Shown here piece after piece: positions 50,598 through 60,479 of a stretch of 64,000 nucleotides of DNA (the first letter of the stretch is position 1; the number at the start of each line of letters is the position of its first letter). The position numbers were made by a program, and so were the translations under genes. The notes below the pieces were generated by a model. That model was not told the origin of the DNA, did not search any database, and saw nothing but the letters and a program-made list of their open reading frames with translations. The stretch is from JACMLD01 sp039916305 (GTDB taxonomy: Bacteria > Bacteroidota > Bacteroidia > Chitinophagales > Chitinophagaceae), in assembly GCA_039916305.1 (NCBI GenBank), contig JBDSLR010000021.1, positions 124,001 through 188,000 of the forward strand, in the 5' to 3' direction.

Positions 50598-52031
50598 ATG
50601 GCATTTTCGATAATTAGGCGCCTTCTTCCTGCAAAAATGCACCTGCCTGCACTGCTGTTTTTATTTTGCAGCACAATGGCCGCTGCCCAAAAGTCAAAGG
50701 CTGATAGTCTGAACAAACTGCTGGTAACAGAAAAAAAAGACAGTAACCGGGTGCGTCTTATGTGGCAAATGGCTGATTGCATAAGTATTTACAATCCTGA
50801 CAGCGCCTTACGCCTGTCCCAAAAAACAGTTTACCTGGCAAAAGAAATCAACTATGCGGCGGGCCAGTCAAAAGCACTGGGCGCTATGGCAAATGCTTTT
50901 TTCAGAATAGGCAATTACCCGCGTGCACTGGAATTGTATTTTCAAAAACTGCAGCTGGAAGAACAAAGAAATAAACCAAGGGACCTGGCAAGTGTTTTAA
51001 TGAATATCGGTGTAGTGTACACGATGCAGGAAGAATATAATAACTCGCTTGAATATTATTACAAAGCCGACACGGTTATTCAGCAGCACCGGGTAGCGGA
51101 CATGCGCTATTATATTCTTTTAAACCTGGGTGATGTCTACAACCGCCTGAATAATTCCGACTCTTCCTACCGGTATTTCAACAAATCGCTGGAACTGGCA
51201 AGCGCCCTGAACGATACAGACCTGGTTGCGACCGCCAGAACCGGCCTGGGGCACAGTTATCTCAAAATGCATAATTACAACGAGTCGTTTATCAATTACC
51301 AGGCTGCTATTGCCGGACTGGAGGCAGTTAATGACGATGAAATACTTTGTGAAGCCACATTGGGCATGGCGGGTCTGTACCAGCAACTAAATAAAAATGA
51401 TTCAGCCATCTGGTATGCAACCCTTTCCCAGTCCATTGCAAAAAAAGACGGTTTTCTTTCCCATGAACTGGAAGCCACCGACTTTCTTACCAATCACTAC
51501 AAAAAAACTAAAAACATAGACAGCGCATTTGTGTACGTAAGTCATCTCCAGGAGTTGAACGATTCCATTAACAGCAAAAGCCGTATCCGAGAATCGCAGA
51601 TATTGTCTACCAATGAGCAGTTAAGGCAGCTGGAAATTGAGGAGAATAAAAAAATGGCCGCCAAAGAACGTTTTCAACAGTTACAACTGCTGTTTATTGG
51701 CATATTTATACCTGGTTTTTTTCTCTTTACCTTATTGCTGAGCCGGATAAAAATACATATCCGCATTATTAAAATACTGGGTATACTTTCCCTGCTTATT
51801 TTCTTTGAATACCTTACTCTTTTACTGCACCCCTATGTGCTGGAAATCACTCACCATACACCAGTATATGAAATATTTATTTTTGTGGCCATTGCTGCTT
51901 TGCTGATACCAGCTCATCATCGCCTTGAACACTGGCTGATAGAAAAATTAACGCGCAATAAAACTGGTCAGCCTGATGCCGGCATCAGGCTCAACACCAA
52001 AAAAATAAAAATAAAACGATCTTCTGCCTAA
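50598..52031 (+). CDS. exported TPR protein with C-terminal membrane segments
   Basis: 477 residues. A signal sequence (Arg/Lys, then LPALLFLFCSTMAAAQ) is followed by six or seven tetratricopeptide repeats (residues 45-320), such as AMANAFFRIGNYPRALELYF, NIGVVYTMQEEYNNSLEYYY and LGDVYNRLNNSDSSYRYF. A short coiled coil (RESQILSTNEQLRQLEIEEN) leads to three hydrophobic segments (about 358-380, 390-412, 423-440) and a basic cytosolic tail (KKIKIKRSS). The layout matches the sensor half of Bacteroidota TPR-histidine kinases or TPR-LytTR regulators, but no kinase or DNA-binding domain follows. It may be a truncated or split sensor. Confidence 0.8.
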   Translation: MAFSIIRRLLPAKMHLPALLFLFCSTMAAAQKSKADSLNKLLVTEKKDSNRVRLMWQMADCISIYNPDSALRLSQKTVYLAKEINYAAGQSKALGAMANAFFRIGNYPRALELYFQKLQLEEQRNKPRDLASVLMNIGVVYTMQEEYNNSLEYYYKADTVIQQHRVADMRYYILLNLGDVYNRLNNSDSSYRYFNKSLELASALNDTDLVATARTGLGHSYLKMHNYNESFINYQAAIAGLEAVNDDEILCEATLGMAGLYQQLNKNDSAIWYATLSQSIAKKDGFLSHELEATDFLTNHYKKTKNIDSAFVYVSHLQELNDSINSKSRIRESQILSTNEQLRQLEIEENKKMAAKERFQQLQLLFIGIFIPGFFLFTLLLSRIKIHIRIIKILGILSLLIFFEYLTLLLHPYVLEITHHTPVYEIFIFVAIAALLIPAHHRLEHWLIEKLTRNKTGQPDAGIRLNTKKIKIKRSSA

Positions 52032-52053
52032 ACCACAGTAACGGTACGTAAAA

Positions 52054-52108
52054 AAGCTGCAGCTTCACGAACCAGATGATAGACAAATGATCCGGGCAGC
52101 TGCAGCTT
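52054..52108 (-). terminator. possible terminator between convergent genes
   Basis: Arms AAGCTGCAGCT (52054-52064) and AGCTGCAGCTT (52098-52108) form a perfect 11-bp stem with a 33-nt loop; on the minus strand a T5 tract follows. Confidence 0.45.
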
Positions 52109-52125
52109 AAAAAATGACAGGCAAT

Positions 52126-52359
52126 TTAGTTGGTAACTTTAACGGGCTTTGTATCAGCCGTGTCCATCTTCATGCCAATGGTATCTATTTTCACCGTATC
52201 CACTTTCATGGTATCAGGCATGGGCGCCATCCTGGAAGCAGTATCAGCCATGGGATCTTTAGATGTTTCGGCACTGTTGTTACAGCTGAGCAAAACAAAG
52301 CCGCCGAGCAGCAGTGACAAGACAATTGAGAAAACTGGTTTTGGTTGTTTGGTCGTCAT
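52126..52359 (-). CDS. small lipoprotein, Asp/Thr/Met-rich
   Basis: 77 residues. Lipobox LLLGGFVLLSC gives a lipidated Cys at residue 26. The mature 50 residues are low-complexity, with repeated D-T-(M/V/I)-x-(V/M)-D units (PDTMKVDTVKIDTIGMKMDT). No known domain. The length and type resemble small envelope lipoproteins of Bacteroidota whose role is unknown. It is convergent with the TPR gene and divergent from the first caspase gene. Confidence 0.7.
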   Translation of the reverse strand: MTTKQPKPVFSIVLSLLLGGFVLLSCNNSAETSKDPMADTASRMAPMPDTMKVDTVKIDTIGMKMDTADTKPVKVTN

Positions 52360-52490
52360 ATTTTAGAAGTTTAAACTTTAAGATACATTAAGTAATATAA
52401 TTGAAAAAAAAAATGTTGGCCCGTATGGATATCGGGCCCTGTAACAATTATTTATAGCAGTAAAATAGCAATAACCCCAAAAACCTGTTT

Positions 52491-53840
52491 ATGAAAGCAA
52501 CTCATCTTTTTTGTTGTTTGCTGGCGCTCTGCTTCAGCAATGCTGCCTGGTGCCAGTCTGTATATCGTTTTCAGTATAATTTCCACCAGCCATCCGACAG
52601 TATCAGCTACAATGCATTTTTTATACGATATGACGATGGAAGCGGCCTGCTGCGCGTGCGTTATAAGCTGCCAGCCAGCGGGGAAGATGTATTGGTGGAA
52701 ACGGATGTAGAAGAAAACTATCTGAATGACCCAATACCGGCAAAAAACGATACCGGCCCCCTTTTTTTAAAAACGGTCAACCCAAGGTTTATTATTGGCA
52801 ATAATAACATCAGGTTTAACCCGCCATTTTTTCAATTCAGGTACAATGCGCGCAGCAAGTTTTATGAACCCGCAGCGGTTACTGCAGTGGCTACTAAAGA
52901 GGCTATGAATCCACGTACGTCTTTTACTGCTGCACTGGTTGAAAAAAGCGGCCTGAACAAAGCATTTGTATCGGCCTTCTTCAGCGAAGACGAAGATTTC
53001 TACATAAACCTTTTAAAACCCGCTACGAAAGGGTTAAGCCAGGCTGAGAAAAATACAAAACTTTTTTTGCTGCTGGTAGCAGATACGCTTGATAAAGAGA
53101 TTGGCCCAGCCTGTAATATAGATGTTGTACGTACCATAGAAACGTTCAAAGGGTTGACAGATTATCTCGGCATCAAATTTTTGCCGCAAACAATTACCGG
53201 TGCTAACTACAGCAAAAAAAATGTTGAGCTGGCCATCAGTGCCCTGAAGCCCGCTGCCACTGATATCATTGTCTTTTATTATTCCGGGCATGGCTTTAGA
53301 AAACAGGAAGAAAACCGGCGCTTCCCCAATATTAAATTGAAGACCAACCATACCAGCAAGCAGGATGTTTATATGAACTCGCTGAATATTGAGGACGTTT
53401 TTGCGAGCATCATAAAAAAGCCGTCGCGGTTTAACCTGGTAATGAGCGATTGCTGCAACAATGATATTGAAACCACCAATGCTACCGGAAGCAAGCCGGG
53501 CCAGACAAAAGCCTCCGGCATAGACTGGAATGAAACCAACTGCAGAAGCCTTTTTTTAAACCCTGCACGTATGTCTGTACTGACCACGGCAGCAGAAAAT
53601 GGGCAGCGGGCCACCAGTAAAAATGATTTTGGCAGCTTCTTTTCTTTTTTTCTCACCAGCTCCATAAAAAATTATGGCAGCAGCCTGAAAAGCAATGTAA
53701 GCTGGGATCTCTTATTGCAGGATACTAAAACACAAACTATCTTTAAAGCAAAGCATACATACTGCGATAAACCTTATATACCGGAGAATATCTGCAATCA
53801 ATACCCTGCCTATAAGATTGTATTTGGAAACGGAAAATAA
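52491..53840 (+). CDS. exported caspase-like protein (peptidase C14)
   Basis: 449 residues; signal peptide ends near AWCQ (22). Residues 25-150 are a beta-rich N-terminal domain (FRFQYNF-like, RVRYKLPASG). Residues 185-440 match the caspase p20 fold: LFLLLVADTL at the first strand, SKKNVELAISAL, IIVFYYSGHGFR with His267 and FNLVMSDCCNND with Cys321/Cys322, which form the catalytic dyad. Unlike cytosolic metacaspases it is secreted to the periplasm or surface. It is convergent with a second secreted caspase gene whose 3' end is 75 bp away. Substrate and activation are unknown. Confidence 0.82.
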   Translation: MKATHLFCCLLALCFSNAAWCQSVYRFQYNFHQPSDSISYNAFFIRYDDGSGLLRVRYKLPASGEDVLVETDVEENYLNDPIPAKNDTGPLFLKTVNPRFIIGNNNIRFNPPFFQFRYNARSKFYEPAAVTAVATKEAMNPRTSFTAALVEKSGLNKAFVSAFFSEDEDFYINLLKPATKGLSQAEKNTKLFLLLVADTLDKEIGPACNIDVVRTIETFKGLTDYLGIKFLPQTITGANYSKKNVELAISALKPAATDIIVFYYSGHGFRKQEENRRFPNIKLKTNHTSKQDVYMNSLNIEDVFASIIKKPSRFNLVMSDCCNNDIETTNATGSKPGQTKASGIDWNETNCRSLFLNPARMSVLTTAAENGQRATSKNDFGSFFSFFLTSSIKNYGSSLKSNVSWDLLLQDTKTQTIFKAKHTYCDKPYIPENICNQYPAYKIVFGNGK

Positions 53841-53914
53841 AATGAAGTTATTATCACCGGTGAATGCACTGGGTGTTGCCTGCCTCCCCGAACCAACGCT
53901 AACACGATATCTCT

Positions 53915-56900
53915 TTACGCATCGGTATTAACATATTGCCGCGGCGGAAACCGCTTTTGCAGAGCTATCCATTTTGCCTGTTTTCGGTATTTGTCCCAGG
54001 TCTTATCAAATTGCAGTACCCACCCATAATTAAAGCCTTTGGCCATGGCCATTTCAAGCCATCTCCACGCTTCTGCAGTATTGCCCGTTTTTGCATATAT
54101 GCCGGCAATGCTATACATGGTGCCTGCATCTCCCGGATTAGCGAGTAGAAAATTTTTATAAAAACCCAGCGCCTGCTTTGGCTGACCAGACAGTAACAGC
54201 AGCCTGCCATTCAAATCCGCAATCGCCGGGATAGTATATGGATGAACCTGCTTTGCATCTTTCAGTAAAACAAGCGCTTCGGTAAAACGGCTTTCATGAA
54301 TATAATACTTTGCCATCAGCAGCTGCTTGTCAAAGTTTATTTCATGGCGGCGATATAAAGAATCCAGCTGATCCATAGCATTACTGAACTGAAAACTAAG
54401 ATCATAAATATCTACCAGCTTCAACCTGGTATTGGCATTGTCTGGTTTAAAATCAATAGATTTTTTATAAAAAGGTGCCGCCTTTGCTGCCAGCCCCTGC
54501 CATACATATAAATCGCCTGTTTTATAATTAATATCTGCAATTGCTTCTTCATCCTGCAACAGGGAATCTGCTTTTTTAAAATTTTCAATTCCGTTGGTGA
54601 AAGGCTGAAAAATATCTTTAGCAGGCAGTATTTCATTTCTAATGCCAGGTAGCTTTATAAATAGCATAACATGGTTTACGTACGCTGTATTGTTTATGAA
54701 TTGCTCGGCATGGGTATCGGGTTCAACTATTTTTACATCGTACGGAAAAGCGTCCGGGTTTGCAGCTGCAATACCATAAAGGAATAAGCCGGCTTTATAA
54801 AACCAATCTCCCGAGTCAGGAAAACGTGTTGTCATTCTTTTATAGAAACTATTCAGTTCGTTTATGCCAGCCTGCTTATTCACCGATCCATAACTGCGCA
54901 CTGCTTCTTCGGCGTCTTTGTATCGTCCCATTGCCTCCAGCATAGCCCATAAAAGATAATAGCCACCTAATGCTCCAGGATCTGCACTGATGATCTGACG
55001 ATATTGCTGTTCAGCCTCTGCATAATGATTCCACTGCTGGTAAAGGGTACCCGCGAAATAATGATCTTCTATACCGGGATATGCATTGTGGCGGAATTCC
55101 TGGCCAATGCAATCGCGTGAGTTTGTATTCTTCATTTTCAGACTACGGTCATGGACATAGGCATTTAAAGCGGTGGTATCCAGAAAATAGCTGATGGCCA
55201 ATTTGAAAATGATATCGGCTTCTTGCCAGCGTTTTTGCCGGTACAGCAAAATACCAAGGTAATGAAAGGCCAGCGGGTTGCTTTTGTCCAGCCCAATCAC
55301 TTGCTTAAACTTTTGTTCGGCAGCCAGGTCATTGCCGGCTTTGAAAGCAGCCATTCCCAGTACAAACTGGCCCATTACATCATTTTTGTCAATATCTGCA
55401 CTGTCCCAATTACAGGCCCAGATGGTTTCGAACTCAGGGGAAGCAACAATATTAAGCGCCAACGGTATTTTATCTGGCACGTGAAAACCTTTTTTTCGCT
55501 TGTCCGCTTCATAAAAAAAAGAATCTGCCAGGGCATACTGTGTGCTGTGCATGTATACAAAACCCAGCCGCTCAAAAGGCAGGTAATGCCTTGAGTTAAG
55601 CTCAATGCTTTTTCGGAATAATTCTTCTGCAGACAGCAGCGCCCCCTGCTTTTCCTTCAACACCGCTTTGTTAATATAAGCACCCTGGAATTCCGGCTGC
55701 AAACTGATGGCGGTCTGCACTGCCTGGGCCGATTGCGGATAGGTTTTAGTTTTTAACGTGTACAGGCCAGCCAGGTTGGTCCAGGGAACAACCCATTGCG
55801 GAGCAATCTGTGTAGCACGGATAAAAGATTTTTCCGCAGCGGCAGGTTGATTTTTCAGTAATGCCAGTGTACCCAATTCATTATGTATATACGCCGCATT
55901 CTCTTCCAGCTGAAACGCTTTTGTTTGTTCCGCCAATGCCGTATCAATCAATGCAGCCGGATTATCAACAGTGGGTATTTTTAGCCGTGCGGCAACACCG
56001 GTAAAATAATGCAGTTTTATCTGCAGCAGCTGGTACAAATAATTATCGGGCGATGTCAATCGTAATGCTACTGCAAACATGGGCGGATACACATCATACC
56101 CATTACTCCTGCTGTTGTAATACCGTCTTCTTTCCAGTTCCGCAGCATCCCCTTCCAAAAAACGATTGATAATTTCCTGGCCCCGGTCGCTCAGCACTAC
56201 TGCCAGTTTATTATTAAACCGGTTCAGCGCGTCTTTGTTTTGCCGGAGCGTTTGCTCAAGCTGGCTGATGCGCTGCAGCTCACGCGCCATCTGCGTGCTG
56301 TCTGTATTGCCCAGCAAAAAACGCTTGCGGGCGCTGTCTGCCAGCATTTGTAAGGCAGTGAATGCAATATTTTCTTTTGCAGCTTTATTCAAAGCCTTGA
56401 AGTCAATTAATTCTTCCGGTGCCTGCTGCAGCAGCAGGTTAAAGAACCATGTTTGTGGTTGCACAGGCAATGGTGTAAGTGACCCGCCCACCATAGGTTC
56501 CATACCCTGGCCCAGCACAAGCGGGTCAGATTTCTTTTTCAGCGCCGTCAACGAAGAATCATCCACGGCTGCCAGCTTGAAAACACTGTTGCCTTTTATA
56601 ACAGGATTTTGCTTCATCGCTTTTTGAACAAGCAATGCGTCTGCAGTTAAAGCAGTATCCAGGTAAGTTTTTATTTCGTTTACACTTACTATTTTATCCT
56701 GGTTGGCATCTGCCATTCCTTCCAGCCCATTCACCAGGTAATAGGAAAATACGCCCCTTCCCCCACCCCAGCCTTCATCTTCTGCAGATAACTGATCTGG
56801 TGCACAGGAAGTAATACGGATTTCTTTGTTTTGTACAATGCGCAGCTGATCGCCCACCAGGTACATGCCCCTGTAATCACTACCAGCCAGTTTACCGGAG

Positions 56901-57427
56901 TGGCAGGCATCTGTTATCAGCACCACTTTTGCATTTACTTTTATAGATAATGTATTGGCGATATTATTGAGGTCTTCAATGCGTACAGCGTTGTTGATGT
57001 AATTGGTGCGGGGTGTATTATAAGAAAGCAAAAAGCCGAGCTTGTAAATGGTATTGGTCTCCATATCGCCGTGGCCGGAGAAATAAAAATACACCAGGTC
57101 GTCTTTCTTACAGGTAGTCAGCAGCCAGTCAAGCGCCTCATAGATAGCCGCATAGGTAGCATTCTCATTGATGAGTAAGCGGATATTGTCGTCCGGCACT
57201 TCCCCACCCGATTTTGATTTAAGGTAATCAGCAAAGAAAAGTGCGTCTTTGTGCGCATATGCCAACTGGGGCATACCGCTGCTTTCATAGGTAGAAATGC
57301 CCACTACTACAGCATAGGTATGAATGCCCGCGCCGGGTTGTGTAATAATGGTATCATTATTTTTCGCCTGTGCAAAAAGCCAGGTGCCAGGCAGGTAAAT
57401 AACAAAAAAAAGCAGCAGGCTTTTCAT
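53915..57427 (-). CDS. exported caspase-TPR protein
   Basis: 1170 residues; signal peptide ends near LFAQ (20). Residues 35-290 are a caspase domain: YAVVVGISTYES, KDALFFADYLKS, LVYFYFSGHGD with His119, and VVLITDACHSG with Cys175, followed by SCAPDQLSAEDEGWGGGRGVF. DANQDKIVSVNEIKTYLD reads like an EF-hand-type calcium loop inside this domain. From about residue 480 on there are TPR arrays (HNELGTLALLKNQPAAAEKSF, YLGILLYRQKRWQEADIIFK, MYSIAGIYAKTGNTAEAWRW) to the end. The TPR part probably selects partners. It shares its small 3' gap with the other caspase gene. Confidence 0.88.
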   Translation of the reverse strand: MKSLLLFFVIYLPGTWLFAQAKNNDTIITQPGAGIHTYAVVVGISTYESSGMPQLAYAHKDALFFADYLKSKSGGEVPDDNIRLLINENATYAAIYEALDWLLTTCKKDDLVYFYFSGHGDMETNTIYKLGFLLSYNTPRTNYINNAVRIEDLNNIANTLSIKVNAKVVLITDACHSGKLAGSDYRGMYLVGDQLRIVQNKEIRITSCAPDQLSAEDEGWGGGRGVFSYYLVNGLEGMADANQDKIVSVNEIKTYLDTALTADALLVQKAMKQNPVIKGNSVFKLAAVDDSSLTALKKKSDPLVLGQGMEPMVGGSLTPLPVQPQTWFFNLLLQQAPEELIDFKALNKAAKENIAFTALQMLADSARKRFLLGNTDSTQMARELQRISQLEQTLRQNKDALNRFNNKLAVVLSDRGQEIINRFLEGDAAELERRRYYNSRSNGYDVYPPMFAVALRLTSPDNYLYQLLQIKLHYFTGVAARLKIPTVDNPAALIDTALAEQTKAFQLEENAAYIHNELGTLALLKNQPAAAEKSFIRATQIAPQWVVPWTNLAGLYTLKTKTYPQSAQAVQTAISLQPEFQGAYINKAVLKEKQGALLSAEELFRKSIELNSRHYLPFERLGFVYMHSTQYALADSFFYEADKRKKGFHVPDKIPLALNIVASPEFETIWACNWDSADIDKNDVMGQFVLGMAAFKAGNDLAAEQKFKQVIGLDKSNPLAFHYLGILLYRQKRWQEADIIFKLAISYFLDTTALNAYVHDRSLKMKNTNSRDCIGQEFRHNAYPGIEDHYFAGTLYQQWNHYAEAEQQYRQIISADPGALGGYYLLWAMLEAMGRYKDAEEAVRSYGSVNKQAGINELNSFYKRMTTRFPDSGDWFYKAGLFLYGIAAANPDAFPYDVKIVEPDTHAEQFINNTAYVNHVMLFIKLPGIRNEILPAKDIFQPFTNGIENFKKADSLLQDEEAIADINYKTGDLYVWQGLAAKAAPFYKKSIDFKPDNANTRLKLVDIYDLSFQFSNAMDQLDSLYRRHEINFDKQLLMAKYYIHESRFTEALVLLKDAKQVHPYTIPAIADLNGRLLLLSGQPKQALGFYKNFLLANPGDAGTMYSIAGIYAKTGNTAEAWRWLEMAMAKGFNYGWVLQFDKTWDKYRKQAKWIALQKRFPPRQYVNTDA

Positions 57428-57797
57428 TGCAGGTTGCGGGGGTTAATTGTATTTTAAAGATAAGGGTTATTAGCATGAAAGTGTTGCTGCTATCCGGGCA
57501 ACTACAGCAGTTACCCGTACTATCAAAACGTGGCAACGGTTACCAGACCTCTCTGTGCTGCACTTTTCACTGCAAACCAATTGATGCAAATCAAATTAAT
57601 CCTGCATATAGGGAAATTACCCGTAAGGATTATTAATAAGATTAAGGAACCGAAACACCGGACTATAAGGGAGCACAGGGAAATGTAATGAATATTCTCT
57701 GGTATACTTTAGCTATTTGCTTATTGACTACCGGGTATTCAACCCATATTGCTGTAAGCCGCCCTGCAATCCCGGGGCGGTTTATTTTGCATATATT
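57428..57797. other. non-coding gap with one GC-rich hairpin
   Basis: 370 bases. A stem CCGCCC/GGGCGG (57759-57780) followed by TTTATTTT on the + strand could be a terminator of the hemolysin III gene side or a bidirectional one. No gene is convincing; short frames here look random. Confidence 0.5.
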
Positions 57798-58445
57798 TTA
57801 TACCGCCAGTAACACCGCAACATAATGGCAAACTGCTGCAGCCAGTACAAAAAAGTGCCACACTGCATGGTGCCAGCTGTATTTTTGCCATACATAAAAA
57901 ATGATACCTATGCTGTACAGACCGCCACCAATTACAATGAAGATCAGCACATCAGTTGGCAGGGCATCAAAAAAACGGCGGCCGCCCGCTACCAGCATCC
58001 AGCCCATCAGTATGTAAATAATTATGGAAAGCACTTCAAAACGCCCGGTAAAAAATATTTTAAAAAAAATACCCAGCAGTGTCAGTCCCCATAAAACAGC
58101 GAGCAGCGTAATACCAAATGCATTATTCAGATAGATTAACAGGAAGGGCGTGTACGTGCCGGCGATTAAAAAGTAAATGCTGATATGATCAAATATCTCC
58201 AGCACCCGCTTTACCTGTGGTTGCTGAAAACCATGATAGAGGGTAGAGAAACTAAACAGCATCAAAAAACAAAATCCATAGATACTGGCCCCTACTATAC
58301 CGGGCACATTGGCGTTCTTTGCAGCCAGTGCAGTGAGTATAGGAATACTGATAATACCAAACAGGATACCAAAAGCATGAATAATGCTGTGTACCAGTTC
58401 CTGCTTAAGCGTAAAGGCTGTGTCTTTTGAATTGGTATTGGGCAT
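57798..58445 (-). CDS. hemolysin III / YqfA family membrane protein
   Basis: 215 residues from MPNTNSK at 58445. The frame is open to 58541, but a -7 box at 58474-58481 lies inside that extension, which fixes the start. Seven hydrophobic segments. PAQR/HlyIII motifs are present: ELVHSIIHAFGILFG (Glu and His near helix 1), FSFSTLYHGF (helix 2-3, Ser-x-x-x-His), FDHISIYFLIAGTYTPF (Asp-His) and WHHAVWHFFVLAAAVCHY (HxxxH). The conserved His/Asp set is thought to bind zinc. Function in bacteria is uncertain; haemolysis is not established. Confidence 0.9.
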   Translation of the reverse strand: MPNTNSKDTAFTLKQELVHSIIHAFGILFGIISIPILTALAAKNANVPGIVGASIYGFCFLMLFSFSTLYHGFQQPQVKRVLEIFDHISIYFLIAGTYTPFLLIYLNNAFGITLLAVLWGLTLLGIFFKIFFTGRFEVLSIIIYILMGWMLVAGGRRFFDALPTDVLIFIVIGGGLYSIGIIFYVWQKYSWHHAVWHFFVLAAAVCHYVAVLLAV

Positions 58446-58473
58446 AGTACCGCAGCGTTTTACATTGCTGTTG

Positions 58474-58481
58474 CAAAGGTA
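58474..58481 (-). promoter_or_regulatory. -7 box of hemolysin III promoter
   Basis: TACCTTTG on the minus strand matches TAnnTTTG, with a TTG 17 bases further upstream (spacing shorter than the usual 19). It sits 28 bases before the chosen ATG. Confidence 0.55.
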
Positions 58482-58578
58482 AGCAGTTCTTATCCCTGCA
58501 AAGGATAAGCATCCTGGCAAAAAGAGAAATCGAGCCTGCATATTTTTTTATTATTCCCATCCATGCTATTTTCACGCT

Positions 58579-60414
58579 ATGCCGGTAACAGATCCGTATA
58601 TAAAAAAATTACTGCAGTGTATAGACCTTGAAGAGAAAGAACAGGTAAAAAGATTTAGTCTTGATCAGCAGCATACGCTTAAATCATTAAAGGCAGAAGG
58701 ACTGGCGCTGCATCCCATTGCGGTTACCCGCAAAAATTTTGGCTATGCAGATTACCCGGAAATCAGTTTCCGGGTCAATTTTCCGGCGGAGACCAACTTG
58801 TTCAGGGATGGCGCCGCCATAGAATGTTTTTTCTCTGGCGAAGAGCCGTTAAAAGGAGTGCTGATCAATATGGATGGCAAAGCTGGTGAGTTCCGGCTGT
58901 TTGCGCCAGATTTCCCCGACTGGATAGAAGAGAACGGCGTGGGCATAAAACTGGCACCCGATCAGCGCACCACCAGTATCATGAAAAAGGTACTGAATGA
59001 GCTGGAAGGCAACCAGCCACTGTATCATTTATTTGAGCACCTGCACAGCACTCTACCCGCAGTGCCTGTTGCTGCAGCGGATAAAGGAGCACTTCATTTC
59101 AGTAATAAAAAATTGAACGACAGCCAGCAAAAAGCCATTACGGCGATTACGCAAAACAAGGAAATTATCATCGTGCATGGCCCGCCCGGCACCGGCAAAA
59201 CCACTACGCTGACAGAAGCCATTGTACAGCTGATAAAAGCCGGTGAAAAAGTACTTGTATCAGCCCCCAGTAATACCGCCGTTGACAATATTGCCAAAGG
59301 CCTGATCAAAAATGGTGTAAACCTCTTACGCGTGGGCAATACCAGCAAAGTAGATGAAACACTTTTTTTGCATACGCCGGAAGGCAGGCTCTCTAACAGT
59401 AAACAGTTAAAAGAAATCAAGCAGCTAAAAATAAGGGCCGAGGAATTCAGAAAGATGGCGCTGAAATATAAAAAGCGTTTTGGAAAAGCAGAGCGTGAAC
59501 AACGCAACCTGCTATTTAAAGAAGTGAAAAACATCCGTACAGAAATAAAAAAACTGCAAGCTTACAATGAAGAGAAATTATATACGGAAGCCAGCGTAAT
59601 CGCTGGTACGCCTATTGGCTTGTACGATGCAAAAATTAACCAGCTTACATTTAATACGCTGATTATAGATGAAGCGGGACAATGTATAGAGCCGCTGGCC
59701 TGGTGTATTTTTCCGCTGGCAGAAAAATATGTACTGGCAGGTGATCATTTGCAACTACCCCCTACCGTTGTAAGCCAGGAAGCAGCCCGGCTGGGATTAA
59801 ACCAATCTATACTGGAAACCGCCATTGCAACCGTGCAGCCGGTTTTCCTGCTCAATACCCAGTACCGTATGCGCAAAGCGATAGCCGGTTTCTCAGGTAA
59901 TTATTTTTATAACGGATTACTGCAAACTGCCGCCCACCTTGAAAATACCGGCAGGCATATCAGCTTTATAGATACAGCAGGCTCCGGATTTAATGAAGTG
60001 CGCGGCAACGATGGCATGAGCCTTCAGAACAAAGGTGAATTACAGCTGGCACAAAAATTAATGGAAGCAGAATCACTCCAACCCGGTGATACGGCTTTTA
60101 TCTCGCCGTATTCCGGGCAGGCAGGCGCAGCCAGGGATGTGCTGCCAAAGGAAATGCGCATCAGCACAATCGACAGTTTCCAGGGGCAGGAAAAAGAGAT
60201 TATTATTTTATCGCTGGTGCGCAGCAATGATGACGGCGATATTGGTTTTTTAAAAGATTACCGCCGTATGAATGTGGCCATTACCCGCGCAAAAGAACAA
60301 TTGTTTGTAATAGGCGACAGCGCTACCATTGGGGCCGATCCTTTTTACAATGCATTTCTTACCTACATTGAAAACCATGGCAGTTACAGAACGGTGTGGG
60401 AGTTTGAATTGTAG
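58579..60414 (+). CDS. SF1B helicase of the UPF1/IGHMBP2 type
   Basis: 611 residues, cytosolic. The N-terminal 170 residues form an OB-like accessory region (YPEISFRVNFP, IECFFSGEE). Helicase motifs: Q-like LNDSQQKAI, Walker A IIVHGPPGTGKTTTL (about 196-210), Ia SAPSNTAVDNI, II IIDEAGQCIEP (DEAG), III LAGDHLQLPPTV, IV LLNTQYRM, V STIDSFQGQEKEIII and VI RMNVAITRAKEQL. A charged helical insert (about 270-330) resembles the stalk of UPF1-like enzymes. Such bacterial homologues unwind DNA or RNA in repair; the specific role is not known. Divergent from the hemolysin III gene. Confidence 0.92.
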   Translation: MPVTDPYIKKLLQCIDLEEKEQVKRFSLDQQHTLKSLKAEGLALHPIAVTRKNFGYADYPEISFRVNFPAETNLFRDGAAIECFFSGEEPLKGVLINMDGKAGEFRLFAPDFPDWIEENGVGIKLAPDQRTTSIMKKVLNELEGNQPLYHLFEHLHSTLPAVPVAAADKGALHFSNKKLNDSQQKAITAITQNKEIIIVHGPPGTGKTTTLTEAIVQLIKAGEKVLVSAPSNTAVDNIAKGLIKNGVNLLRVGNTSKVDETLFLHTPEGRLSNSKQLKEIKQLKIRAEEFRKMALKYKKRFGKAEREQRNLLFKEVKNIRTEIKKLQAYNEEKLYTEASVIAGTPIGLYDAKINQLTFNTLIIDEAGQCIEPLAWCIFPLAEKYVLAGDHLQLPPTVVSQEAARLGLNQSILETAIATVQPVFLLNTQYRMRKAIAGFSGNYFYNGLLQTAAHLENTGRHISFIDTAGSGFNEVRGNDGMSLQNKGELQLAQKLMEAESLQPGDTAFISPYSGQAGAARDVLPKEMRISTIDSFQGQEKEIIILSLVRSNDDGDIGFLKDYRRMNVAITRAKEQLFVIGDSATIGADPFYNAFLTYIENHGSYRTVWEFEL

Positions 60415-60479
60415 ATTCTTTGCGCTGATAAATTTGTTTATTGATTTTTGATTACCTTAACTCTCTAAAACTAACTTTT

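Noticed and set aside
56166..56627. 153-residue + strand open frame
   Set aside because: Antisense to the linker region of the caspase-TPR gene.
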